54,796 nt of DNA from an uncultured Neglectibacter sp. (GCA_947647615.1 CANSKS010000013.1:1-54796); one strand, 5' to 3'. Positions 8,757-19,200 are shown, counted from the first letter of the stretch. The notes: generated by a model from the letters alone, not told the origin. Program-made: numbers and translations.

Positions 8757-9923
8757 ATGGCCAGCCACCGCTTTCAATATGGCCTTGTCCTCTTCTTTAC
8801 CGGGCTTTTCTATATTTTCTTCCGCGGTTACCTTTCCCATTATGTTTTCTGGCTTGCGGTATCTCTGCCCCTTTTTTCTCTGCTGTGCTCCCTCCCGGCT
8901 ATGGTGGGAACGAAAGTGGAGCTCTCTTTCAGTGCCCCCAAAGCAGAAAAAAGGCAGCCTCTCACCCTTTGCATAGAGGTAAAGACGCCTTTTTTTCTCC
9001 CCGGCGGCAGAGTAAGGCTTTTCCTTTTGGCACAGAACACCCTTACCGGTGAAAAGAAACAGGAAGTTCTTTTCCTTACCGCCTGCCCTGGCGGCCAGGC
9101 GGTGGAGCATAGCCTGGTTTCCCAACAGTGCGGACAGCTGCTATGCCGTTTGGAAGAGGTTCGGGTATACGATTATTTGGGACTTTTCTCGTTTCGAAAA
9201 CGACAAAAAAACAAGAGCATGGTCCAAGCCTTTTGCTTTCCGAAATCCGTCCCCCTCTCTCTTTCCTTTTTGTCTTCCCCTCCTCCGCTGGATAGCCTGG
9301 AAGAGCGCTATTCTCCCGTTAAGTCGGGCAATGACCCTTCCGAAGTTTTCGGTTTACGGGAGTACCGGCAAGGAGATCGCCTTTCCCGTATTCACTGGAA
9401 GCTTTCTGAAAAAGAGGAAAAGCTTCTTGTAAAGGAAATGAGCTTGCCGCTTTCCAGCCGGTTCCTTTTTTTGCTGGATCTTTCCGGCAGCGGCACTCAA
9501 ACCGATTGCCTTTTGGAGGCCTTTGCTTCTCTGGCCAATTTCCTGACGGCACAGGAAATTTCCTTTTGGGTCTGGTATCAAGGGACCGGCAGCCCGGACC
9601 TTCGAGAGATCACAGAGTCCGGGCTGCTTTCGCGCCTTTGGCAGGACATCCTTTCCGCCGGACCAAGGCCCTCAAGGCAGGCGCTGCTTTCTTGCCAAAC
9701 TCTTCTTCCCACCGGAATTTCTCACGCCATTTTGCTTTGCCCTACTTTCCGCCCGGAAGACCTGGCCCAGCTTTCCGCCCTTTTACCGGATGTTCTCCTC
9801 ACCCTGTTGATACCTAAACCCCAAAAAGACTTGGAAAGTGCTTTACAGCATTCCGTCCAAGGTGAAATACTGCCCTTGCTGCCGGAGGCCTTGAGAGGTT
9901 CTTTAGAAAAACTGATTTTATAA
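8757..9923 (+). CDS. DUF58 domain protein
   Basis: A 388-residue protein with two N-terminal membrane helices (about residues 8-48), a beta-rich middle, and the DUF58 signature region DPSEVFGLREYRQGDRLSRI followed by HWKLSEKEEKLLVKEM. After that comes a von Willebrand A-like fold (FLFLLDLSGSGTQ). DUF58 proteins are usual partners of MoxR ATPases and are probably MoxR clients at the membrane. The start is the ATG 9 bases after GGAGG, 4 bases beyond the moxR stop, so the two are translationally close. An in-frame extension back to 8700 lies inside moxR and is rejected. Confidence 0.85.
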   Translation: MASHRFQYGLVLFFTGLFYIFFRGYLSHYVFWLAVSLPLFSLLCSLPAMVGTKVELSFSAPKAEKRQPLTLCIEVKTPFFLPGGRVRLFLLAQNTLTGEKKQEVLFLTACPGGQAVEHSLVSQQCGQLLCRLEEVRVYDYLGLFSFRKRQKNKSMVQAFCFPKSVPLSLSFLSSPPPLDSLEERYSPVKSGNDPSEVFGLREYRQGDRLSRIHWKLSEKEEKLLVKEMSLPLSSRFLFLLDLSGSGTQTDCLLEAFASLANFLTAQEISFWVWYQGTGSPDLREITESGLLSRLWQDILSAGPRPSRQALLSCQTLLPTGISHAILLCPTFRPEDLAQLSALLPDVLLTLLIPKPQKDLESALQHSVQGEILPLLPEALRGSLEKLIL

Positions 9924-9972
9924 AAGCAAAGCCCTTGCCCTTTGAAACATTCTTTGGAAGGAGACTGCGCCT

Positions 9973-12504
9973 GTGAAAACCCCAAATCTAAAAGAACCTT
10001 CGGGCCTTTCCCTTTCCGAACCTCGCCTGCTTACCCGGAAGATCTCCTTTTGTTCCCCCTTTTTCTTTTACTTCCCTCTTCTCCTGCTGGGAACGGCAGG
10101 TTCTCTGGGCTGCTTTTACACAGCCCTTCCCATTCCTGTGGATTTATGGCCCTTGGCCATTGGAAATTTATTGCTCGCTCCCCTTTCTACGCTGCTGTTT
10201 CTACAAAAAAAAGCGCGCAGCCTGCCTATTTTTCTGCCCCCTCTTTTACTGGCCACGGCAGTGTTCTTGGGTCGGGAACCTCTGTGGCAGGGCCTTTTAC
10301 GCACCATAAACCTGGTGATCTCCGCTTACAGCCAAAAAAGCGGCCTGTCCATGCTCCTTATCCCTTTAGTCAAAATTTCCCCGCAGCTGGAAAGAAATTT
10401 CCTCACAGTTTGGGGACTCATGATGTCTTTTTTACTGCAATGGGGGCTGGGATGGGCGCTGGTGCGAAAGCACAGCAGCCTTTCCGCTTTCCTGCTTTCC
10501 GGTTTTTTTGTGGCTGTTCCTATGGTAGCCTCTATTCTGCCCCATCGCTTAGCACTGGTTCTATTGCTTCTGTTTTGGGGTTCCCTGCTGGTGTTTCGTC
10601 CCATTTTTCACGGCCAGGAAGGACTTTACAGAACTGGTCGCCGTTATTCCGCCTCCGGAGCAGCCGGGGCAAGGATTTCCGCTTTACCGCTGCTTTTGGC
10701 CCTAGGCCTGCTTATGGCGGCTCTTTCCGCCGTCATTCCCAGGGCCACTTATCAACGGCCCCAGCTGACAGAAGATCTGCGTTCCGGCTTTATCTCCCAA
10801 GGCGGCCCGGGGACTTTTTTCCGTGGCGGCGGCTTAGGAGGGAGCTCTACCCGAGTAGATCTCATCGCTGCAGGCGACCGGAAATATACCGGAAAAGTTA
10901 TGCTGCGGGTAAAAACCGACAAACCGGTAAGCGATTATTTGAAGGGGTTTGCGGGCAGCGTGTACACGGGTACCGGCTGGGAACTTCTGGGGGAAGAACA
11001 GTCCAAGCAGTTGGGGGAGCTTTCGGAAGAGGGACAAGCCCAGCTGTTCCAGGGCCAGCTTTTTGAAGAGTTCCCCAAAATAGAATCCAGCATCTACGGC
11101 TACTATCATTTAGAAGTCCAGCAGGTGGGCACGAACCCTCGTCAAGTTTACCTGCCCTATGGCCTAGCTGCCGCCTCGGTGGCGGGGTCTTCTTTTGAAC
11201 CGGTAGGTGACAGCTTTTTCCGGGCAGAAGACCGGCTTTTTGGCATAAAGGAATATTCGGTAAACGCCTTTTGGGAACCCTCTTCCTCCTATTCCAGCTT
11301 TGGGGCCAGGTTGGGCCAATCTCTTCTATTAACGCAGACTGCCGAGAAATACCCTGGAGGCCTTTCTTCCTTTCTCGAAGCGGCCGAAAAGAGTTACCGG
11401 TTTTTCGACCGGGAAGAGGATTGGTTTCCAACAGAAGTCATCGTCTCTTATATGCCCGAGGAAGCTGCCGCTCTTACACGCTCGCTCAGCACTTATGCCC
11501 CTTTCGCCAAAGAAGCTTACACCCAGCTGCCAGAATCCACCCGAACAAAGCTAAACCTCTATTTGAAAGAACACGGCCTGCTCTTGGAAAATTTTTATGA
11601 TTCCGCCGACCTTGCCCGTGCCGTTATCGCTCAGGTGCAGGCCGATTGTTCCTATACGCTTACTCCCGGAAAAACTCCGGAAGGCAAAGACTTCGCCCTT
11701 TATTTTTTGCTGGAAAGCCGGAAGGGATACTGCGTCCATTTTGCCACTGCCGTCACTGCATTGTTGCGGGCCGCCGGAGTACCCGCCCGTTACGCAGAGG
11801 GCTATGTAGTGCCTCCGGGCCAGGCCTCGGGAGAATGGTCTACCCTGCTGGATTCCAACGCTCACGCTTGGCCGGAGATCTTTCTCACCGGCATGGGCTG
11901 GACTCCCATAGAAGCCACCCCCGGTATGGATTTCACCGGGCAGGCAGACCCTTCCCGGGGGCCGGAAGAGGAAAGTACCCCTTTGCCCTCCCCTTCCCCC
12001 ACGGTGGAACCCTCGCCTTCGGAAGGGCCTTCCCCCCAACCGAGCCAACCGGCAGGCCCCACCCCTTCCCCCGCCGGTCCGTCAGGGCCCGGGGAGCTCA
12101 GAGAAGGGATGCCCCCCGCCCTAAGGACCGTGCTGCTTGCTGTGCTTTTTGCCGCCGCCTTCCTCTTTCTCTGCGGTTTCCTGCTTTTCCTGCGGCGAAA
12201 ATACACCCTTTCCGCCAGAGAAAAACGGTTCCGCCAAAAAGACAGCAACCTTGCTGCCCTTTCCCTTTACGCTTACCTTCAAGACTTGCTGCGATGGGGC
12301 CGTCGCTTCTGTCTCCAAATCCCCCAGGAACCTCCAAAAGCCTTGGAAAAATTGGCCTTAAAGGCCCGGTTCAGCCAGCATAAACTCACCCCGGAAGAAC
12401 TGGCGCTGTTCCAAAAAGAGGTCAATTCCCTTACTGCTCTGCTGGGGCAAAAGCTTACCCGCCTGCAGAATTGGTACTGCCGGTACCTGCTTGCGCTCTA
12501 TTAG
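9973..12504 (+). CDS. membrane transglutaminase-like protein (TgpA/DUF3488 type)
   Basis: An 843-residue protein starting at a GTG with AAGGAG upstream. The first ~260 residues contain about seven membrane helices. A large extracytoplasmic region follows with a transglutaminase core: Cys587 in KGYCVHFA, His631 in NAHAWPE and an acidic Glu647 in WTPIEATP, which occupies the place of the usual Asp. A Pro/Ser-rich linker (about 675-710) leads to one more helix (about 715-740) and a cytoplasmic DUF4129-like tail. It is the third gene of the moxR/DUF58 operon. Proposed role: cell-surface protein cross-linking, peptide cleavage or envelope maturation, assisted by the MoxR pair. Natural substrates are unknown. 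Confidence 0.88.
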   Translation: MKTPNLKEPSGLSLSEPRLLTRKISFCSPFFFYFPLLLLGTAGSLGCFYTALPIPVDLWPLAIGNLLLAPLSTLLFLQKKARSLPIFLPPLLLATAVFLGREPLWQGLLRTINLVISAYSQKSGLSMLLIPLVKISPQLERNFLTVWGLMMSFLLQWGLGWALVRKHSSLSAFLLSGFFVAVPMVASILPHRLALVLLLLFWGSLLVFRPIFHGQEGLYRTGRRYSASGAAGARISALPLLLALGLLMAALSAVIPRATYQRPQLTEDLRSGFISQGGPGTFFRGGGLGGSSTRVDLIAAGDRKYTGKVMLRVKTDKPVSDYLKGFAGSVYTGTGWELLGEEQSKQLGELSEEGQAQLFQGQLFEEFPKIESSIYGYYHLEVQQVGTNPRQVYLPYGLAAASVAGSSFEPVGDSFFRAEDRLFGIKEYSVNAFWEPSSSYSSFGARLGQSLLLTQTAEKYPGGLSSFLEAAEKSYRFFDREEDWFPTEVIVSYMPEEAAALTRSLSTYAPFAKEAYTQLPESTRTKLNLYLKEHGLLLENFYDSADLARAVIAQVQADCSYTLTPGKTPEGKDFALYFLLESRKGYCVHFATAVTALLRAAGVPARYAEGYVVPPGQASGEWSTLLDSNAHAWPEIFLTGMGWTPIEATPGMDFTGQADPSRGPEEESTPLPSPSPTVEPSPSEGPSPQPSQPAGPTPSPAGPSGPGELREGMPPALRTVLLAVLFAAAFLFLCGFLLFLRRKYTLSAREKRFRQKDSNLAALSLYAYLQDLLRWGRRFCLQIPQEPPKALEKLALKARFSQHKLTPEELALFQKEVNSLTALLGQKLTRLQNWYCRYLLALY

Positions 12505-12630
12505 CCGCATTTTCCACAAGTCAAGACGGTCGTGTTACCAAGGACAAATGCGCCTCGGAACTTTTCCCAACGCGAAACAAAAAAACGGGTCCGCATAGAA
12601 TAAAAGGAAACCATATTTCGAAAGAAAGAG

Positions 12631-13638
12631 ATGAGGCGCGTGATCCACTTTTTTGTAAATACTACCGGGCCCAAAAACATATCCTTTTTTTCCTCTAATT
12701 TCAAATCGCTGAACCAGGTAATACGGCTCAGCGGCTACCGTCACGACCAACTGCAGGAAATTCTTTCCCAGGTTTTGAAAGAGGCAGAAGAGCAAGACGT
12801 GGAAGTCCAGGCGATTCACCACTGCCTGGACAACTCTTTGCAGGGCTTGATCTTCCCCAGGCTTTCCAGCGGGGTCTTTGGCTTTGACGGAAGCTCCCAG
12901 GAGGTCCTTTGCCCGTTGGCAGAAGGCAATGAAGCCGCAGTCTCCCTAACAGAGAATTTGCGGCAGGCCAGGGAAACCTTCCAGCAGGCCCGAAGCTTCC
13001 ACAACCAAAAAGAGGCCATCTACCTTTCCGAAATGGATTTCGCCGCGGCAAATGTGGCGGCAGAACGCACGGTTTCCCTGCTGTTGGAGGGGGCAGGGTC
13101 TCACAAAGGCGGGAAAGAAGTCCACCGCTTTTTTGGCGGCGCCACAGCCCAGGGAAACCTAGATTATATTGAGGAGATCACGGCCGAACTGCCCCGGCGG
13201 TTTTTCTTAAAGGGCCGGCCGGGCACCGGAAAATCTACCTTTTTGAAAAAAATTGCCGCCGCTGCCCTGGCCCAAGGCTTTGATACAGACATTTACCACT
13301 GCGCTCTGGACCCGAAAAGTTTGGACATGGTAGTAATTCCCGGGCTGGGCTGCTGCCTTTTAGACAGCACCGCCCCTCATGAATATTTTCCCAGCCGGGA
13401 AGGAGACGAAATCGTCGACCTTTACCAGGAATGTGTCACTCCCGGCACCGACGAAAAATACCATGAAAAGTTGACTTTTCTGGAAAGCGAATATAAATCC
13501 CTCATCAAAAAAGCCTTGGGATTTCTGCAGAGCGCTCAAGAAGCCAACCATCGGTTTGAAGAAACCCTTCCCCTGTTGGACGAAACTGCCCTGCAAAATA
13601 CCGCAGGCCGCCTTTCTAAAAGCCTGCTTCAAAAATAA
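12631..13638 (+). CDS. PRK06851-type P-loop ATPase with decayed N-terminal half
   Basis: A 335-residue protein resembling a family of tandem P-loop ATPases of unknown role. The C-terminal half (about 165-290) is intact, with Walker A LKGRPGTGKSTFLKK. The N-terminal half (about 4-95) has the same order of elements: an FF-x-T entry strand, a beta strand, a helix, an HHCLDN/YHCALD-type segment and an IFPRL/VIPGL segment. Where Walker A should be it reads RLSGYRHDQLQEILS and cannot bind nucleotide in the usual way. The start is uncertain (ATG 12631 or GTG 12640), as neither has a strong site. It follows the transglutaminase gene by 126 bases and ends before a strong terminator. Confidence 0.7.
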   Translation: MRRVIHFFVNTTGPKNISFFSSNFKSLNQVIRLSGYRHDQLQEILSQVLKEAEEQDVEVQAIHHCLDNSLQGLIFPRLSSGVFGFDGSSQEVLCPLAEGNEAAVSLTENLRQARETFQQARSFHNQKEAIYLSEMDFAAANVAAERTVSLLLEGAGSHKGGKEVHRFFGGATAQGNLDYIEEITAELPRRFFLKGRPGTGKSTFLKKIAAAALAQGFDTDIYHCALDPKSLDMVVIPGLGCCLLDSTAPHEYFPSREGDEIVDLYQECVTPGTDEKYHEKLTFLESEYKSLIKKALGFLQSAQEANHRFEETLPLLDETALQNTAGRLSKSLLQK

Positions 13639-13704
13639 GAGCGCCGTATCAAGCAAGGGGACTTTCCCGGAGTGTTCTCCTCTTAGCCTATGAGAACGGA
13701 CAAC

Positions 13705-13755
13705 AAAAGAACAGAGCCCTTTCTCCCATTGGGAAAGAGCTCTGTTCTTTTTTAA
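13705..13755. terminator. strong bidirectional terminator
   Basis: AAAAGAACAGAGC (13705-13717) pairs with GCTCTGTTCTTTT after an inner CTTTCTCCC/GGGAAAG stem. T runs follow on the plus strand, with a shorter one on the minus strand. It separates the convergent ATPase and AraC/GyrI genes. Confidence 0.85.
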
Positions 13756-14597
13756 ATTTTTTCTACCGGGACCCAAATTTCACTGTAATTCTCTTCCGGG
13801 TTTTCACAAGGTGCTTCATACATTTCTATGTTGTAATTTCCTCCAAGCCGATATTCCCGGCAAGCCGGCAACCATTCGCTCCATATTTTGGTGTTTACCT
13901 CCTGCAATGCATTGGGCAGCGGCCCACGGCAGGGAAACACTGCCCAGGTGCCTGCAGGGATCACTCTGGTTTCAAAGCCATCCGGTACCTCATTCCAAGG
14001 AAGGTAGTTATCGGCGATCCAGTAATCGAACTCTTTCCCCTCTACGTCAAAGCAAATCCCGTACATACCGCAGACCACCTTGCTCTTCGGGCCCTTCATG
14101 TGTTCCTGCCAAAACTTCGGGATTTCCGCGTAAGAAGTATCGGTATGAAACCTGCGCGACCTTCCCATTACAGTGAACTGAGCCTTTTCTACGATCTTGT
14201 ACTCCAACATACTGCCGCCCTCCAAAGAAAGTTTTATTTTCAGCGGGGCAAAAAAATTCAGGCTCGCGCCTTTCTCCTTCGCCTGGGAAGGGGTTATGCC
14301 ATGGAATCTGGTAAAGGCCCTGGAAAAGCTATCGGGAGAATCGTAGCCGTATTTCAGTGCGGCGTCTATCACTTTAAGTTCCCCGGAGCAAAGCTCCTGG
14401 GCTGCCAGAGTAAGACGCCGGTTCCTGACATACTCGCCCACGGTAAACCCGCACAGCACATGGAAGATCTTTTGGAAATAAAAGCTCGACACACAGGCCC
14501 TTTTGGCCGCTTCTTCCACACGGATTTCCCCTGTCAAATGTTCTTCCAAATAGGCAATGGCGCCGGCCATACCTTCGCTCCACCCTGCCACAGGCAT
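13752..14597 (-). CDS. AraC family regulator with GyrI-like effector domain
   Basis: A 281-residue regulator. Unlike the other two AraC proteins here, the DNA-binding domain is N-terminal: helix-turn-helix 1 at about residues 24-45 (VEEAAKRACVSSFYFQKIFH) and helix 2 at about 72-95 (IDAALKYGYDSPDSFSRAF). Residues ~125-281 form a GyrI-like/effector-binding domain of the Rob/BmrR kind (YKIVEKAQFTVMGRSRRF, and a C-terminal YEAPCENPEENYSEIWVPV), which binds hydrophobic small molecules in relatives. The ATG is chosen because GGAAGGGAAGG directly precedes it; the frame runs open upstream without support. The neighbouring GNAT gene lies 115 bases behind on the same strand. The target could be an efflux or stress gene. 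Confidence 0.85.
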   Translation of the reverse strand: MPVAGWSEGMAGAIAYLEEHLTGEIRVEEAAKRACVSSFYFQKIFHVLCGFTVGEYVRNRRLTLAAQELCSGELKVIDAALKYGYDSPDSFSRAFTRFHGITPSQAKEKGASLNFFAPLKIKLSLEGGSMLEYKIVEKAQFTVMGRSRRFHTDTSYAEIPKFWQEHMKGPKSKVVCGMYGICFDVEGKEFDYWIADNYLPWNEVPDGFETRVIPAGTWAVFPCRGPLPNALQEVNTKIWSEWLPACREYRLGGNYNIEMYEAPCENPEENYSEIWVPVEKI

Positions 14598-14712
14598 CCT
14601 TCCCTTCCGCCGTTTTGAAAAGTATAACAGAAATAGAATTTTTCCGCCCGACTTTTCCTGCACTTTTTTGCGGGAGTCCCAGGGGGAACAGCGCTTTGCT
14701 CCTTCCTGTTCT

Positions 14713-15255
14713 TTACAGGCAATATTCCAGTTGGCAGTCACAGGGCTCCTGCTCCACATGGTGAGGGTCATATTCCAAAGCTTCCACACAACCCATACGT
14801 TTATAAAAAGCTTGGCTCTCCACCGAGGAATGGGCCGAAATGTAAAGCTTTTCCGCTCCTAAGTCCTTAGCGGACTCCGCCGCCTTTTCGAAAAGAGCCC
14901 TGCCAAGCCCTGTTCCCCGGGCATCGGCAGAAACATGAATGCAGGTTAAATCGGCATACTGCTTCCGGCTTCCCAGCAATTCTTTTTCTACAGATGTAAA
15001 GCCTTTTAGCTTTTCATCAATAAAGCAAGCCCATACCACGCCTCCGGTGGCAACCGTGTTTTTCAGGCATTTTACCAGGAAACAGTAATCCGCTTGCCCC
15101 CATTGCTCTGTAAAGGCAATATCCTTTATAATCCACTGGCCATCTACCTTTCGCCAACACTGTTCTACTTTTTGGTACCGGTCAAAATGGTCAAAAAGTT
15201 CCGTCGTTATTTCTTCTTCCGTCAATTTACGCAACACTTTTGAGACGCTTTCCAT
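14713..15255 (-). CDS. GNAT family N-acetyltransferase
   Basis: A 180-residue acetyltransferase. The acetyl-CoA pyrophosphate loop is visible as DARGTGLGRALF (about residues 110-121), preceded by the CIHVSADARG strand and followed by AEKLYISAHSSVESQAFYKR, the C-terminal part of the GNAT fold. There are no membrane segments. Codon 1 may be the ATG at 15255 or the GTG directly before it; AAGGGGAAG upstream serves both. It lies on the same strand as the AraC/GyrI regulator, with a 115-base gap. Substrate cannot be inferred; amino groups of small molecules or proteins are usual. Confidence 0.85.
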   Translation of the reverse strand: MESVSKVLRKLTEEEITTELFDHFDRYQKVEQCWRKVDGQWIIKDIAFTEQWGQADYCFLVKCLKNTVATGGVVWACFIDEKLKGFTSVEKELLGSRKQYADLTCIHVSADARGTGLGRALFEKAAESAKDLGAEKLYISAHSSVESQAFYKRMGCVEALEYDPHHVEQEPCDCQLEYCL

Positions 15256-15308
15256 CACATCTTCCCCTTAGTTTTGTCGCAATTTCAGTTTCTCCGGCTA
15301 AGTGGTTT

Positions 15309-15352
15309 CGCGCGCGAGAGGCATCGGCCTCGCTTCGGCCGCCTCTTCGCGC
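15309..15352. repeat. GC-rich imperfect palindrome
   Basis: Nested inverted repeats: outer CGCGCG arms, then GAGGC/GCCTC, then GGCC/GGCC around a 7-base loop. It lies between the GNAT and araD genes and has no T run, so it is not a standard terminator. It could be a REP-like element. Only one copy was seen in this window. Confidence 0.45.
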
Positions 15353-15392
15353 GTGAGTGTGTAAAAACTTCCCGGCGGTTCTAAAACCAAAC

Positions 15393-15413
15393 AGCTCCCC
15401 TTGGAGGGGAGCT
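15393..15413 (-). terminator. terminator downstream of araD
   Basis: AGCTCCCC/GGGGAGCT form an 8-bp stem with a 5-base loop. Read on the minus strand it is followed by GTTTGGTTTT. It is the likely end of the carA-carB/dapF-araD transcript. Confidence 0.65.
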
Positions 15414-15488
15414 TGCTATGGCTTTCAAAGGGCTCACAAGAAACGCCATCTTTCCTGTTAGCCTAAGGAGTTCTCCCAGGTAACAGGT

Positions 15489-16184
15489 TCACCGGCTTTG
15501 GCCGTAGTAGGCGTTCGCTCCGTGCTTGCGCAGGTAGTGCTTGTCCAACAGCTCCTGCTGCATGGGAGGAAGAGCGGGGTCCAACATCAGGTTGTGCCAC
15601 GCCATAAAGCAAAGCTCCTCCAGCACCACTGCGTTGTGCACCGCGTTAGCGGCGTCAGAGCCCCAGGTGAAGGGGCCATGGCTGTGTACCAGCACCGCCG
15701 GAATATTCCCGGCGCTTTTCCCTTGGAAGGTCTCCACGATGACTTTCCCTGTTTCCCGCTCGTATTCTCCCGCGATTTCTTCTGGCGTCATTTTCCTGGT
15801 GCAGGGGATCTCCCCGTAGAAATAATCCCCGTGGGTGGTGCCCAAGGGAGGCACAGCTCTTCCGCTTTGGCTGAACACAGTAGCCCACCGGCTGTGGGTG
15901 TGCACAACCCCGCCAATAGTGGGGAAGCTCCGGTACAGCTCACAGTGGGTAGGGGTATCGGAAGAGGGGTTCCACTTTCCTTCGGCCTTTTCTCCTGTGG
16001 CAATATCTACCAGCACCATATCTTCCGGGGAAAGCTTTTCATATTCCACACCGCTGGGTTTAATGGCCATAAGGCCCGAAGCCCTGTCTATTCCGCTCAC
16101 GTTTCCCCAGGTAAACGTGACCAGCCGGTGCTTGGGCAAAAGCAAGTTCGCCCTAAAAACCTCTTCCTTCAACTGCTCCAGCAT
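15489..16184 (-). CDS. araD: L-ribulose-5-phosphate 4-epimerase
   Basis: A 231-residue class II aldolase/epimerase of exactly the usual AraD length. It interconverts L-ribulose 5-phosphate and D-xylulose 5-phosphate with a divalent metal. Visible signatures are TWGNVSGID (substrate loop, about 25-33), [21 protein letters not shown], the metal-binding [12 protein letters not shown], and the second His pair in [10 protein letters not shown]. The close relative L-fuculose-phosphate aldolase is about 215 residues and lacks several of these features, so AraD is favoured. The ATG has GAGGG 9 bases upstream. It lies 79 bases after the carB/dapF gene and may be read from the same transcript, although no functional link is obvious. 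No araA or araB is in the window. Confidence 0.93.
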   Translation of the reverse strand: MLEQLKEEVFRANLLLPKHRLVTFTWGNVSGIDRASGLMAIKPSGVEYEKLSPEDMVLVDIATGEKAEGKWNPSSDTPTHCELYRSFPTIGGVVHTHSRWATVFSQSGRAVPPLGTTHGDYFYGEIPCTRKMTPEEIAGEYERETGKVIVETFQGKSAGNIPAVLVHSHGPFTWGSDAANAVHNAVVLEELCFMAWHNLMLDPALPPMQQELLDKHYLRKHGANAYYGQSR

Positions 16185-16263
16185 GCTGCATGCCCTCTTT
16201 CCGAATTTATCTTTACCGCTCCTTTTGTTTTTGGCACGGGGCCGGCCTTTTCCCCGCTTTCGT

Positions 16264-19200
16264 TCACACCTCTACCACGCCGTCGTATATTTTTTCTGTT
16301 TTTCCCGTCATGAGCACCCGCTCGTCGGTGTAATTAATCTTCAACTCGCCGCCTTTTAAGATGACGCGGATGTCCTTTCCCTTTTCACAAAAACCATTCA
16401 AGGTGGCCGCCACCACAGAAGCGCAGGTGCAGGTGCCGCAGGCCATAGTCTCCCCACTACCCCGCTCCCAGAAACGGGCTTTTAAAGTGGTTTCGTCTAT
16501 CACTTCCACAAAGCCTACGTTTACCCGCTGAGGGAACATGGGGTCATGTTCGAACTTTGGACCCAAGTCTTCCAGGTCCATCTTATCTACCGAGGGCACA
16601 AACACAATGCAATGGGGATTTCCCATAGAAACACAGGTAATACGGTACACATCGCCGTCTATGGAAACAGGCTTGTCTACTACCTTCTCCCCTTCCAGGC
16701 GCACAGGAATCTTTTCGGGGGCCAGCTCGGCCTTGCCCATGTCCACCGTTACCTTGGAAACCAGGCCGTTCTTGGTGATGGCCGTGCACTCCTTCACGCC
16801 GCTTTTGGTGTCGATATGCAGTACATACCGGCCTTCCCCTACCTGCTTTCCTCTGGCGATGCCGTTATCGAACAGGTATTTGGCCACGCAGCGTATGCCG
16901 TTTCCACACATCATGCCTTCACTGCCATCCAGGTTGAACATGCGCATTTCCGCGTCGGCCCTGTCGCTGGGGCAAATCAAGATCACGCCGTCGCCCCCCA
17001 CGCCGTTATGCCTGTCGGAAAGATAAATGGAGAGGAATTCCGGGGAGGGCACCCGGTTTTCCGGGTCGAAGCAGTTAATATAAATATAATCGTTGGAACA
17101 GGCAGACATTTTTGTGAACTTTATTTTCTGCTTTTCGTCTTTGAGCTTATTGATATCTAAAATTTCCGTATTTTCCGGGGTATAGCGGCTCATTAAAGAA
17201 TCGGCCAAAGCGTTTGCCGTATCCAACGCTGTCAGGCACGGAATGCCTAAAAGGCTGGCTTTCCGGCGGATCTTCACGCTGTCCCGGGCAGGGTTCCTGC
17301 CCTTGGCAGAGGTGGAAATGACATAATTTACCTTTTTGCTTTCCAGCAGGGTAATGGTGTTTACCGAGCTTTCGTGAATTTTATCTACAATCTTCACGGA
17401 AAGCCCCACCTTTGCCAGCACCATAGCAGTGCCTGTGGTGGCATAAAGCTCGAAGCCCATTTTGGCGAACTTCTTGGCGATTTCTCCGATTTCCGGCTTG
17501 TCCTGATCCCGCACGGTAATAAACACGCCGCCGCCCTTAGTCATTTGATGGCCCGAGGCGATAAGCCCCTTATACAGGGCCTCTTCCAGGTTATTGCCAA
17601 TACCCAATACCTCACCGGTAGATTTCATTTCCGGTCCCAGGTGCGTATCGACATCAGTAAGCTTTTCGAAGGAGAACACCGGCACCTTCACCGCCACATA
17701 AGGGGAGGGCTTGTAAAGCCCTGTGCCAAAGCCCAAGTCGGCAAGCTTATAGCCCAGGCTTACCTTGGTGGCCAGGTCGCACATGGGCACGCCGGTCACC
17801 TTGCTGATATACGGCACGGTACGGGAAGCCCTGGGGTTCACCTCAATAACGTAAATCTCCCCATCCATAATAATATATTGCAGGTTGATCAGCCCAATGC
17901 CCCGAAGCTCCCGGCACAGGGTTTCCGTGGTAGCCACGATCTTGGCGCTCATGTCGTCGTCAATATCGGAGGCCGGGTACACGGCAATGCTGTCGCCGGA
18001 ATGAATTCCCGTGCGTTCCACGTGCTCCATAATGCCGGGGATCAGAATATTTTCCCCGTCGCAAATGGCATCCACCTCGATTTCCATACCGGAAAGGTAT
18101 TTATCGATGAGTACCGGGTTGTCCTGCTTATGGGAAAGGATGATGGCCATGTATTCCTCAATGTCCTCATCACAGTAGGCGATAATCATATTTTGGCCGC
18201 CCAGCACATAAGAGGGACGCATCAGCACCGGGTAACCCAGCCGCCGGGCCGCATCCAGGGCTTCTCCGGCAGTCATCACGGTGGAGCCCTTGGGCCGCTT
18301 GATATGGCTGCGCTCCAAAAGCTCGTCGAACCGTTCCCTGTCTTCCGCCATATCAATGGTATCGGCGGAAGAACCCAAAATGGGAATGTTGTTGGCCGCC
18401 AAGGTCTTGGTTAGCTTAATGGCTGTTTGGCCGCCAAAGGCCACTACCACGCCAATGGGCTTTTCTATGCGGAGAATGTCCATGACGTCTTCCGGAGAAA
18501 GAGGCTCGAAGTACAGCCGGTTGGCCGTATCGAAATCGGTAGAAACCGTTTCCGGGTTATTGTTGATAATCACCACTTCATAGCCCAGCTTTTGCAGGGC
18601 CATCACACAGTGCACGCTGGCATAGTCGAATTCAATGCCCTGGCCAATGCGTATGGGGCCGGAGCCCAGCACCACCACCGTTTCCTTTTCCGGGTGGGCG
18701 CCGATAAATTCCAGGGCCTCGTCTTCCCCTCCGGATTCCGCCGTATCGTAGGTGGCATAGAAATACGGAGTGGTGGCCGCGAACTCTCCGGCACAGGTAT
18801 CTACCATTTTAAAGGTGGGGTGGCGTTCAAAGTCCACTGCACATCCGGAAAGCCTGGCGATAGTGGCGTCGGGGTAGCCAAGGCGTTTTCCCCTCACATA
18901 AAGGTCTTCCGTAAGCTCACCTTTTTGAAGCTCCCTTTCGTAAGCGATCAGGTTCAAAAGCTTCGAAAGGAACCAAGGGTCGATCATGGTCTTTTCGTAG
19001 ATTTCTTCCACCGGCACGCCCCGCTTTAAAAGCTCGTATAAGGCAAACAGCCGTTCGTCGGTAGCGTGAATGGCAATGGGCCACAGGGCTTCTTCCGGCT
19101 CCTCCGCAAACTTTGGCAGGTTCAGAGTGTCCAAAGAGATTTCCGCCCCGCGAACAGCCTTCATCAGGGCCATCTCAAAAGAATCGGCAATGCTCATCAC

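Noticed and set aside
9942..11066. 374-codon open frame on the plus strand
   Set aside because: Overlaps DUF58/transglutaminase coding sequence in another frame, with low-complexity Ser/Pro/Arg composition and no family resemblance.
16264..17109. A separate dapF gene starting at the ATG at 17109
   Set aside because: There is no stop codon between the CarB part and this ATG and no ribosome binding site just upstream; the frame is continuous, so a fusion is the simpler reading, although internal initiation cannot be excluded.
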